DNA from: an uncultured Collinsella sp.
GTDB lineage: Bacteria > Actinomycetota > Coriobacteriia > Coriobacteriales > Coriobacteriaceae
Direction of reading: 5' to 3'
DNA: 22,379 nt
Assembly (NCBI GenBank): GCA_959019775.1
Contig: CAUEPS010000024.1
Coordinates: forward strand, 1 to 22,379
Made by a program: the position numbers and the translations under genes. Below are positions 7,370-14,049 of the stretch, piece after piece. Position 1 is the first letter of the stretch; each line of letters starts with the position of its first letter. The notes below the pieces were generated by a model. That model was not told the DNA's origin. It worked only from the letters and a program-made list of their open reading frames with translations, and ran no database searches.

Positions 7370-7405
7370 ACCTGCCAAGAAGGGACAGGTTTATTTTGGT
7401 AGGTT
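7370..7405 (+). repeat. Dispersed palindromic repeat, copy 1
   Basis: Bases 7381-7405 match the reverse complement of 14771-14795 at 24 of 25 positions. Each copy is bounded by short inverted arms (ACCTGCCA with TGGTAGGT, one wobble). It sits between the HAD ribosome-binding site and the PTS operon terminator. The two copies are in opposite orientation 7.4 kb apart. Confidence 0.75.
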
Positions 7406-7448
7406 TTATCTGGGGTTTATGACGCGACAGACACGCCCTCCCCAGAGC

Positions 7449-7481
7449 AAAAAAAGGGGACGGGGCGCAAACCCCATCCCC
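7449..7481 (-). terminator. Rho-independent terminator of the PTS/deglycase operon
   Basis: On the minus strand, a 10-bp stem (GGGGATGGGG with CCCCGTCCCC, one G-U) and a six-base loop are followed by seven T. It lies 34 bases after the stop of SIS B and faces leftward. Confidence 0.92.
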
Positions 7482-7515
7482 TCTCAATCAACCCGTAAGG
7501 TCTACTTACTTGCGA

Positions 7516-8499
7516 TTAGTAGGAAAGCTTCCACATGTAGCGACGCATGGTCAGCGGGTGCTGACGGGCCTCGGCGATCTGGTTGCCGTACTCGCGCATA
7601 ACGGCGAGGTGCAGCAGCGGGTTGAAGTAGGTGAGGACGCTAGCCGGCACAGCGTCGGCCAGGCCGTAGTCCTTGGAGTCAATCAGAGCGACCTTGGCAC
7701 CCATACGCTGCAGGAAGGTGAGGGCACGAGCGTCCATCGGACGGGTAGCACCGTCGGACATGAGGAAGACGTAGGGCTTACCCTCGGTGGAAACCTCGAA
7801 CGGGCCGTGGAAGTACTCGCCGGTGTTGTAGGAAGCAGCGTCGATCCACTGCATCTCGGTGAACAGGAAGGCGGCGTTAGAATAAGCCATCTTCTCGGAG
7901 GCACCGGAGGCCATGAAGTAGATCATCTTGTCGTCCTTGAAGTCCTGAGCGAACTGCTTGGCCAGGCCCTTGGCAGACTGAGCAGCGTTCTCGATCAGCT
8001 CGAAGATGTTGTTGAGGCCGGTGATCATGTCCTCGTAGTGATCATAGCCCTCGGTCTGCTGAAGGATCTCGAGAGCAAGAGCGATGGCGTAGGCGGGCTT
8101 CTCGGCCTTGGCGGCATAGTTGGCATGGAAGCCGTGGACGATGACGTGGTCGGCGTCGACGGTCAGAGCGGAGCCAGCCTTGTTGGTGAGGGAGACGACC
8201 GGGCAGTTGTGCTTCTTGGCGGTCTTGTTGGCCTCGACGGTCTCGGGGGTGGAGCCACCGAGGGAGCAGGTGATCACGAAGGTGTGCTCGTTGACCCAAG
8301 AAGGCGTGTCGTAGTTGAACTCGTTAGCGGTGAAGATCTGAACGTTCAGCTTGTCCGTGTTGTTGGCCAGGAAGTACTTGGCGGGGTACAGGTCGGACAT
8401 GGAGGCACCGCAGCCGACGAAAGCGACGCTGTGGATCTCGTGGTTGGACAGGACGTCAGCGACGATCTGCTTAGGGAGGTTAAGGTCGATCTCGTACAT
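7516..8499 (-). CDS. SIS-domain sugar deglycase, FrlB/GfrF-like (module B, PTS operon)
   Basis: The 327-residue double-SIS protein is the last gene of the mannose-family PTS operon. The first SIS domain has FVGCGASMSD and TCSLGGSTPET (phosphosugar loop, about 78-87). The second has TEMQW (E215) and GEYFHGPFE (H231), the same 16-residue Glu-His spacing as in the other two paralogs. The C terminus RRYMWKLSY is nearly identical to that of paralog C. By analogy with GfrE/GfrF it should split the 6-phosphorylated adduct delivered by the PTS into a hexose phosphate and an amine. The ATG at 8499 follows AAAGGAA at good spacing, so it is preferred over an in-frame start 12 codons upstream. The 200-base spacer after EIID is full of hairpins. 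Family and operon role are firm; substrate inferred. Confidence 0.9.
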   Translation of the reverse strand: MYEIDLNLPKQIVADVLSNHEIHSVAFVGCGASMSDLYPAKYFLANNTDKLNVQIFTANEFNYDTPSWVNEHTFVITCSLGGSTPETVEANKTAKKHNCPVVSLTNKAGSALTVDADHVIVHGFHANYAAKAEKPAYAIALALEILQQTEGYDHYEDMITGLNNIFELIENAAQSAKGLAKQFAQDFKDDKMIYFMASGASEKMAYSNAAFLFTEMQWIDAASYNTGEYFHGPFEVSTEGKPYVFLMSDGATRPMDARALTFLQRMGAKVALIDSKDYGLADAVPASVLTYFNPLLHLAVMREYGNQIAEARQHPLTMRRYMWKLSY

Positions 8500-8565
8500 C
8501 TGACACATTCCTTTCGAATTTTTGCGGCGCCACATTGCCGGGCGCTCGCAGGGTTACCGTGGTTT

Positions 8566-8665
8566 GGGCCGAGTCGCCGGCCCGTTGAGGATGCGACAAA
8601 GGGACTGTCCCATTGTCGCATTTTGGGGATGGAAGCCTGCCTGGGGTATGGGATGCCAGGCAGGC
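8566..8665 (-). other. Three hairpins in the EIID-SIS B spacer
   Basis: Consecutive stems are seen at 8566-8583 (6 bp), 8591-8621 (13 of 14 bp, three-base loop, with GGGACTGTCCC at the tip) and 8635-8665 (10 bp perfect, 11-base loop). All lie between two genes of one operon. They could stop part of the transcription, mark an mRNA processing site or be inserted palindromes. No clear promoter for SIS B is seen in this spacer. Confidence 0.55.
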
Positions 8666-8699
8666 CCCCGGGGGAAAGCGGTTAGGCGCTTAGTCGCGA

Positions 8700-9533
8700 C
8701 TAAGCCAGGATGCCGACCGCGGAGAGGGCGATGCCGCCCACAATGGCGATCACGAGAAGCCAACCGGTGTTGACGTTCTTCTTGATGAGCCAGTACATAA
8801 GGCCGGTGAGGCCAAGGGAGATCATCTGGGGCATCATGCTGTCCAGGATGTCCTGGATAACGACGGTGCCGTCAGCGAACTGCAGCGGGGTGGTGGCGCC
8901 GATCAGCGTGGCGATCATGCCGCCCACGGACATAAGACCCACGATGCCGCAGACATACATGAGCTTCTCCATGAGGTCGCCGCCCTGAAGCTTGCTCAGG
9001 TACTCGTGGCCGCCCTGATAGCCCATCTTGGCTGCGAACCAAGTAATCAGCACGGAGGGGACGATGGAGATGAGAAGGGCCAGGATCGGGCCCATGATGG
9101 AGCCCTGCTGAGCCAGCTGAACGCCCAAGCCAAAGGCGATAACGCGGATGGTGCCCTGGAAGAAGGAGTCACCGATGCCGGAAAGCGGGCCCATAAGGGA
9201 GGTCTTGACCGCATTAATCGAATCGGGGTTGAAGTTCTCGGGATCCTTGGCGTACTCCTCCTCCATGGAGGCGGCGAGGCCCAGGATGAAAGCGCTCGTC
9301 TGCGGGGTGCAGTTGTAGAACGCCATGTGACGGTGGTAAGCCTCTTTCTTAGCAGCAAGCTGCTTGGGGTCGGACTCGTCCGGATAGAGGCGATCGAGCG
9401 TGGGAACCATACCGTAGAGGAAGCCCATGTTCATCTGACGCTCGTAGTTCCAAGAGGCCTGGATGGCCCAGGAGCGCCAGAAGAACTGGCTGACCTTCTT
9501 GTTCAGGGACACGTCCTTGGTTGCGGTTGCCAT
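8700..9533 (-). CDS. PTS mannose-family transporter subunit IID
   Basis: The 277-residue protein is the IID component, which forms the membrane channel of the mannose-type PTS with IIC. The N-terminal part is soluble and typical (FFWRSWAIQASWNYERQMNMG, then YGMVPTLDRLYPD). Hydrophobic segments lie in the second half, and the C-terminal membrane helix follows NVNTGWLLV. GPLSGIGDSFFQGTIRV is the conserved family core. The ATG at 9533 is preceded by AGGAGGAA, which overlaps the IIC stop. A longer in-frame start 39 codons upstream would overlap IIC and is rejected. It is the third gene of the operon. Confidence 0.95.
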   Translation of the reverse strand: MATATKDVSLNKKVSQFFWRSWAIQASWNYERQMNMGFLYGMVPTLDRLYPDESDPKQLAAKKEAYHRHMAFYNCTPQTSAFILGLAASMEEEYAKDPENFNPDSINAVKTSLMGPLSGIGDSFFQGTIRVIAFGLGVQLAQQGSIMGPILALLISIVPSVLITWFAAKMGYQGGHEYLSKLQGGDLMEKLMYVCGIVGLMSVGGMIATLIGATTPLQFADGTVVIQDILDSMMPQMISLGLTGLMYWLIKKNVNTGWLLVIAIVGGIALSAVGILA

Positions 9534-9546
9534 AGTGTGTTCCTCC

Positions 9547-10341
9547 TTAGTCTTCGTCGTCTTCGAGCGGATCGTAGTCGGAATCGACACCGGCGGCTGC
9601 ATGGGAACCGTTGAACTTGAAGCCCATGAAGACGACAGCCAGGCACACACCGATCAGAGCGACCGCGATGACGGACAGGTTGAGGTAAGCGGCGAGCAGG
9701 AAACCGATGAACAGGAACGGAGTCATACCCTTCTTGATCATCATGGTGAGCAGCAGAGCCAAGCCGTAGGCGGTCATGATCTTGGTCGAAACGTTAAGAC
9801 CAGTGGACAGCCACTCGGGAACCATGTTGACGATGGCCTGAACCAGGTCGGTGCCAACAAAGACGGCGAGGAAAATCGGCAGGAAGTACATGATGGCGTA
9901 CAAACCGGAGCCGGCGCAGATGTGCATACGGTAGGCGGTCTTGAACTTTCCGTTATCAATCGCGTTATCTGCCACATGGGTGAGGACGGCGATGATGGAA
10001 CGGAACACGATGCCGAGGAGCTGACCCAGGACGGCGACCGGGATGGCGATCGTCATGGCGGTCTCGGCGGAAGCATCGGTCAGGCACGCAAAGGCAGCGG
10101 CCACGATGCCGCCCAGGACCATATCGGGCGGAACGGCGGCACCGACCTGCACCAGGCCCATGGACACGAGCTCGACGGCGGCACCGACGGCAAGGCCGGT
10201 GGGCACATCGCCCAGCAGCAGACCGACGAGCGTAGCGCCAACGAGGGGCTGCTCGAAGTTAAGACGACCGAGCAGGCGGGAGTCCCACATGCAGAACACG
10301 CCGACGAGGCCGACGAGCACCGCACTGATGAACGTATTCAT
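9547..10341 (-). CDS. PTS mannose-family transporter subunit IIC
   Basis: The 264-residue polytopic membrane protein carries the substrate-translocating IIC function. Hydrophobic helices run through the sequence, with the conserved early segment QPLVGATLVGLLLGD and GAAVELVSMGLVQVGAAVPPD. The C-terminal tail is acidic (DSDYDPLEDDED) and cytoplasmic. AAAGGAGAAGGG precedes the ATG. A small hairpin (10359-10372, 5-bp stem) lies between the IIAB stop and this ribosome-binding site. It is the second gene of the operon, 36 bases after IIAB. Confidence 0.95.
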   Translation of the reverse strand: MNTFISAVLVGLVGVFCMWDSRLLGRLNFEQPLVGATLVGLLLGDVPTGLAVGAAVELVSMGLVQVGAAVPPDMVLGGIVAAAFACLTDASAETAMTIAIPVAVLGQLLGIVFRSIIAVLTHVADNAIDNGKFKTAYRMHICAGSGLYAIMYFLPIFLAVFVGTDLVQAIVNMVPEWLSTGLNVSTKIMTAYGLALLLTMMIKKGMTPFLFIGFLLAAYLNLSVIAVALIGVCLAVVFMGFKFNGSHAAAGVDSDYDPLEDDED

Positions 10342-10377
10342 ACCCTTCTCCTTTCAGTCAGGCAAAAGCCTGGTTGA

Positions 10378-11301
10378 TTACAGCTTGGCGTCGATGTCGA
10401 CGCTCTGATACGTAGGGGTCTGCTGGACGTAGAGCTTGATGCCCATGTCGAGCAGCTGGTTGACGTCGGCCTTCTGGGTGGCGTCGAAGAAGACGGAGCT
10501 GTCCTTGCCGCCAATCTGATCGGCACCGTCGTGGTTGGCGGTGGCGCCCAGGTTGATGGCGTCGAGCTTGTAGCCCTGGCAGAACTGCAGCATCTCGGCA
10601 GTGTTGCCAAAGACAAACATGACGCGCTCGCCGAGGGTGTTGAGCTTGTCCATCTTGGCGAGGGCACGCTCGACGGTGAAGACGTTCAGGCGCACGCCCT
10701 GGGGCTTGGCCAGCTTAAGAGCGCCCTTCTTGATGTCATCGTTGGCGGCAGCGTTGTCGACGACGATGATGCGCTCGGCCTGAACCTTGGCGGTCCAGGT
10801 AAAGACGACCTGGCCGTGCAGCAGACGGTAGTCAAGACGTGCGAGGACGATCTTGGCGGGACCAGAGCTGTGACGGGACGCCTTGGCCTTCTTGGCGGGA
10901 GCCGCGACGGCCTCGACCGGTGCGTTGGGGTTGGTCAGACCGGTACGGGCCTCGTTGATGAGGGCCGCGAGCTCGGCGCCCTTGATGGGGACGGGGCTCA
11001 TAGCGAGCGTCAGTGCCAGCGGAATGTTGAAACCGCTGACAACCGTGAACTTCGTGCCGTTCTTGGAAAGCTCGACCATGTTGTTGTTGACCGAGCTGCC
11101 GAGCATATCGGTCAGCACATAGACGGTGTCGTCCGCGTTGAACGTGGCGATCATGGCGTCCACCTTATTGGTGATGGGCTCCTTGTCGTCACGAGCAAGC
11201 GACACGACGTGGACGTTCGACACGTCGCCGAGAACCATCTCGAGCGTGTCTTTGGCGCCTGCGGCCAGGCCGCCATGAGATGCGAGAATGATCTGATTCA
11301 T
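10378..11301 (-). CDS. PTS mannose-family subunit IIAB, fused
   Basis: The 307-residue cytoplasmic phosphotransfer protein has an IIA domain (about 1-122) with the phosphorylated His9 in LASHGGLAAG. An Ala/Pro/Lys-rich linker follows (about 124-149), then a IIB domain with His162 in RLDYRLLHGQV. Phosphate passes from HPr to His9, then His162, then to the sugar moiety of the imported substrate, normally at C6. In Salmonella gfr the IIA and IIB parts are, as I recall, separate genes; here they are fused as in ManX. It is the first gene of the operon, with a strong ribosome-binding site (GGAGGAGG), a TATAAT promoter and operator-like elements upstream. The substrate is unknown; a glycated amino acid is suggested by the deglycase gene downstream. 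Confidence 0.96.
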   Translation of the reverse strand: MNQIILASHGGLAAGAKDTLEMVLGDVSNVHVVSLARDDKEPITNKVDAMIATFNADDTVYVLTDMLGSSVNNNMVELSKNGTKFTVVSGFNIPLALTLAMSPVPIKGAELAALINEARTGLTNPNAPVEAVAAPAKKAKASRHSSGPAKIVLARLDYRLLHGQVVFTWTAKVQAERIIVVDNAAANDDIKKGALKLAKPQGVRLNVFTVERALAKMDKLNTLGERVMFVFGNTAEMLQFCQGYKLDAINLGATANHDGADQIGGKDSSVFFDATQKADVNQLLDMGIKLYVQQTPTYQSVDIDAKL

Positions 11302-11317
11302 CTTGCCTCCTCCTTTT

Positions 11318-11336
11318 CGTTATGGTCATTATAACG
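11318..11336 (-). promoter_or_regulatory. PTS operon promoter -10 overlapped by operator-like site O2
   Basis: A perfect TATAAT on the minus strand (11328-11333) lies within CGTTAT-N7-ATAACG (11318-11336), an inverted repeat. CGTTATRGTCRTTATA is shared with the DMT promoter, and TATAACGTCT with the GntR 2 promoter. The -35 region is poor (AATATA-like), which suggests help from an activator. A repressor bound here would block the promoter. Confidence 0.65.
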
Positions 11337-11371
11337 TCTTATATGTTGCTTATATTGCTAATTAGTATAAA

Positions 11372-11406
11372 GACCGTTCGCGGGTGAAAATCGACCGTTG
11401 ACGGGT
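11372..11406. promoter_or_regulatory. Tandem 14-bp direct repeats upstream of the PTS promoter
   Basis: GACCGTTCGCGGGT (11372-11385) and GACCGTTGACGGGT (11393-11406) match at 12 of 14 positions. They start 21 bases apart, two helical turns, and lie roughly 55-80 bases upstream of the expected transcription start. That fits an activator site. The protein is unknown. Confidence 0.55.
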
Positions 11407-11426
11407 TTAACGTACTTGAAACGTTG

Positions 11427-11476
11427 GCGCAGGGTAGGCCGGCGCTGGCTGGATAACCCGAGGTCAGACCCTGCGC
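11427..11476 (-). terminator. Hairpin after the DMT permease gene
   Basis: GCGCAGGGT and its exact complement (11427-11435 with 11468-11476) enclose a 32-base GC-rich loop just after the permease stop. There is no good T-run, so termination is uncertain. Confidence 0.4.
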
Positions 11477-11484
11477 GCAATCCT

Positions 11485-12567
11485 CTATCGCACAAAGTAC
11501 CAGGGGCTTTCCTGCACGGTGGGCTCCAGCGCGATGCCGGTGCGCTCCTTAAACAGATCCATGTCCTGCGATTTCTCCGTCCACCACGCGTTAGGCTTAA
11601 AGGTCATGCTCTCAACAACATGACCGACAAACACACTGTTGCGCAGCTTGGAGAAGTCGGTGTTCATGATCAGGATGGACGCGAGCACCAGCACGATGCC
11701 CAGGACCTTGATCGCGCCGGCGGGCTCGGCGTAGATGCCAATGCCCACCAGTACGGTGACGACCGTCTCGAAAGACATTACGACGGGAACTTTCGACGTC
11801 TCGAGCCCCATGGACAGACCCTGCATATATAAGATGTAAGCCACGGCTGTGGGGATGAGTCCAAAGCCAAGGAACAGCAGCAGCAGCCGTGGCGACATTG
11901 CCGCGGCAACATCCGGCCACGGAGCCGCGATAGCCGCCATAACCGCACCGCCAAAAACAAAGCCCCAAAACGTGACAGCCAGCGGGTGGACCGTCTTGGT
12001 TGCTATCCGGCTAAACACCGCGAGCGACGCACCACAAAGGCCCGCAATCACGCCCGACGTGACGCCCCAAACCGAAAAATGGAAACCGGAAAGGTCGCCA
12101 TTGGTCACTGCAAGCACGCAGCCAACGATGTTAAAGGCAATGGCAACGAGCTTGTTGGGGGTCACGTCCTCGCGATAAAGCACGCGGCCGAGCACGACGC
12201 CAAACACCGGCGAGGTGTAGAGCAGCACCGAGGCCGTGGACATGCCCACTTCGCCCATGCACTCGTAATAGCAGGTGTTGGCGGCGGCCAAACCGACGAT
12301 ACCGACAAGCGCGCAGGGAACAAGCTCTTTAGGGCTCGCCTTGAACAGGGCCAGCGGACCCTGAGCCACGGTAGACCCCTCACCCGGACGACAGCCCATA
12401 AACATCAGGACCGGCGCCAAGATAAGCGCTCCGACCAACAAGCGAAAGGCAGCCATGCTCTGGGACGAAACGCCCATGGCCGAGATGCCGTTTACAAAGA
12501 TTCCGATGCTGCCCCACATAAGCGCGGCGACCAGCACCAGCACATAGCCCAGATTGCTTTTCTTCAA
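11485..12567 (-). CDS. DMT-superfamily permease (EamA family)
   Basis: The protein has about ten hydrophobic helices in two repeated EamA halves: about 5-140, starting LGYVLVLVAALMWGSIGIFV, and about 165-300, including VWGVTSGVIAGLCGASLAVFS. A polar C-terminal extension of about 50 residues (from NTDFSKLRNSVF to the end) is not typical of the family. EamA proteins move amino acids, nucleosides or other metabolites, often outward. I chose the TTG start at 12567 because GAGGAGG sits just before it. A GTG at 12603 has no ribosome-binding site and would fall at the expected transcription start. The promoter carries an operator-like site shared with the PTS operon. A role in moving the amine or amino acid released by deglycation is an inference. 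Confidence 0.82.
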   Translation of the reverse strand: MKKSNLGYVLVLVAALMWGSIGIFVNGISAMGVSSQSMAAFRLLVGALILAPVLMFMGCRPGEGSTVAQGPLALFKASPKELVPCALVGIVGLAAANTCYYECMGEVGMSTASVLLYTSPVFGVVLGRVLYREDVTPNKLVAIAFNIVGCVLAVTNGDLSGFHFSVWGVTSGVIAGLCGASLAVFSRIATKTVHPLAVTFWGFVFGGAVMAAIAAPWPDVAAAMSPRLLLLFLGFGLIPTAVAYILYMQGLSMGLETSKVPVVMSFETVVTVLVGIGIYAEPAGAIKVLGIVLVLASILIMNTDFSKLRNSVFVGHVVESMTFKPNAWWTEKSQDMDLFKERTGIALEPTVQESPWYFVR

Positions 12568-12607
12568 CGCAGCCTCCTCGGTATTGTTTCCAATATGTTT
12601 CACACTA

Positions 12608-12635
12608 CGTTATAGTCGTTATATACATTTTTCAA
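12608..12635 (-). promoter_or_regulatory. DMT permease promoter with operator-like site O3
   Basis: TTGAAA (12630-12635) and TATAAC (12609-12614) on the minus strand are 15 bases apart. The CGTTATAGTCGTTATA sequence at 12608-12623 matches the PTS promoter site at 14 of 16 positions; both differences are purine for purine. The spacing is short, so the exact promoter is uncertain, but the shared site is clear. Confidence 0.55.
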
Positions 12636-12641
12636 GACACA

Positions 12642-12753
12642 AATCGCCGAACGGGTAAATGATCCGCTGGGGACGGAGGAAAACGGATCACTGAGGGGCT
12701 GGTCTGAGTCAGTGATCCGTTTTCCTCCGTCCCCAGCGGATCATTTGGCGATT
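12642..12753. repeat. Perfect 38-bp inverted repeat element
   Basis: 12657-12694 and 12709-12746 are exact reverse complements around a 14-base loop. An additional 7-bp pair (AATCGCC with GGCGATT) lies outside, with a bulge on the left. The arms contain GGGGACGGAGG and its complement. This is the longest perfect palindrome in the window and would form a very stable hairpin on either strand. Confidence 0.8.
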
Positions 12754-12814
12754 GCGGTGAAATAGTTCCTAAATAGAGGCCTCAAGCCCCCAAACAGGAA
12801 CTACTCCACCGCAA
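12752..12814. repeat. Second palindrome, adjacent to the 38-bp repeat
   Basis: Arms at 12752-12770 and 12796-12814 match at 17 of 19 positions, around a 25-base loop that itself contains GAGGCCTC. It starts where the previous element ends. Together the two fill most of the space between the DMT promoter and the stop of SIS C. Confidence 0.6.
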
Positions 12815-12851
12815 CTTATGAGGACATCGAGCTGTTAGGCCGCCCTATCCC

Positions 12852-13844
12852 CTAGTAGTCCAGCTTCCACATGTAGCGGCGCGTCATGTAGTCCTTGTGA
12901 GTTACGGCAGAGAGCGCACGCATGTACACGTTGTTGAGGATCGGGGCAAAGATCAGGTGGTTGAAGTACTCGCTCACGCTGTCCTTGATGTCGTTGAGGC
13001 CGAGCTCCTTGGCGTCGAGCTGATAGACGCGCTCGCCACCGTACTGGTTGACGAAGCGGATGCCGCGCTCGTCGTTGCAGCGGCTGCGACCGACGCTGAT
13101 GAGCTGGAACAGCGAGGTGCGCTTGTCTAGGATCTCGAAGGGGCCATGGAAGAAGTCGCAGGTGTTGATGGTGCAGGAGTCGATCTGCAGCATCTCCTGC
13201 ACGTTGCAGATGCTAAAGACGTAGGCGGCACCAAAGAGCGGGCCCTGGGCCATGACGTTGATGCAGGGCTTGTCGGCGTTCTGCTCGGCCCACTTGGCAG
13301 CGAGCGGACGGGTGTACTCGACGGCCTTGCGATAGATGGGGTCGACCAAGTCGAACGCGGCCATAGCGGTCTCGTACTCGGCATAGCCCTCGGTCTGCTG
13401 CGTAAGCTCCATGGCGATCATGGTCACGACGGCGGAGTTGGTGCGGCCCATGCAGGACTCATCGACGGCCAGGCTATCGTACTGGATCTTGTAGTCGCAG
13501 ACCTCGGTAAGGCCGGACTCGTCGACATAGATGGCGATGGTGCTGGCGCCGTGGTCCTTGGCGACCTGGGCGGCGACGATGGTCTCCTTGGTGCCGCGCA
13601 TGGACACGACCACGGCCAGGGTGTTCTCGTTGACGTAGGCAGGGGTTGCGTGCACGAACTCGTTGCTGGTGTAGCTGGAGCTCACGACCTGCGTGGCCTC
13701 GTGCTCCATAAAGTACTGGGCAGGATAGTTGCCGCCGTTGGATCCGCCAGCGCCAATCCACACGACGCGCTTGATGCCGCCCTTGTCTGCCTTGTCAGCC
13801 AAAACCTGGGAGACGACATCCTTAACCTGTTCCTGAGTAGTCAT
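12852..13844 (-). CDS. SIS-domain sugar deglycase, FrlB-like (module C)
   Basis: The 330-residue double-SIS protein is related to paralogs A and B. The first domain has VVWIGAGGSNGG and the altered loop SMRGTKET (81-88), where the usual SxSGxT has lost its second Ser. The second domain has QEMLQ (E217) and CDFFHGPFE (H233). The Glu-His spacing of 16 is kept, but the GEY before FHGP is replaced by CDF. The C terminus is RRYMWKLDY. These changes suggest a substrate different from those of A and B. AAAGG lies about ten bases before the ATG. The gene diverges from GntR 3 across a 205-base region with repeated operator-like sites, so GntR 3 is its probable regulator. No transporter is adjacent in this orientation. 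Confidence 0.86.
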   Translation of the reverse strand: MTTQEQVKDVVSQVLADKADKGGIKRVVWIGAGGSNGGNYPAQYFMEHEATQVVSSSYTSNEFVHATPAYVNENTLAVVVSMRGTKETIVAAQVAKDHGASTIAIYVDESGLTEVCDYKIQYDSLAVDESCMGRTNSAVVTMIAMELTQQTEGYAEYETAMAAFDLVDPIYRKAVEYTRPLAAKWAEQNADKPCINVMAQGPLFGAAYVFSICNVQEMLQIDSCTINTCDFFHGPFEILDKRTSLFQLISVGRSRCNDERGIRFVNQYGGERVYQLDAKELGLNDIKDSVSEYFNHLIFAPILNNVYMRALSAVTHKDYMTRRYMWKLDY

Positions 13845-13882
13845 CGTGCATCAGCCTTTCTTCTCGTTTGATGCTCTCGATG

Positions 13883-14041
13883 GCATACAAGTTACATACA
13901 TGTTTTGGTTATGTCGACTAGTTGTATGCTATATTTGTCCTAGAAATTTTGCTGATGCGGTTTTCGATAGCTAGCTACCAGCGGTTTTGTTGTTGTATTG
14001 AATACATGCTTGATTAGATACGCATACAAGTTAGATACAGG
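13883..14041. promoter_or_regulatory. Divergent control region of SIS C and GntR 3
   Basis: GCATACAAGTTASATACA occurs at 13883-13900 and 14022-14039, the first near the SIS C start and the second just before the GntR 3 start. An inverted partial copy (GCATACAACTAG) is at 13918-13929, and the palindrome TGTATTGAATACA is at 13994-14006. Such repeated TGTAT/ATACA half-sites are typical of GntR/HutC binding. The promoters themselves could not be fixed. Confidence 0.6.
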
Positions 14042-14049
14042 TTGATCGC

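Noticed and set aside
7356..7487. Longer N terminus for the HAD protein
   Set aside because: It would run through the dispersed repeat and part of the PTS terminator. The start at 7355 has GGGAGGAG before it and begins at the HAD motif.
9534..9650. Longer N terminus for EIID
   Set aside because: It would overlap the end of EIIC. The ATG at 9533 has AGGAGGAA and matches the family length.
9463..10377. Rightward frame of 304 codons opposite EIIC
   Set aside because: It is full of Asp/Gly/His/Gln in a pattern that mirrors the antisense of hydrophobic codons and has no start signal.
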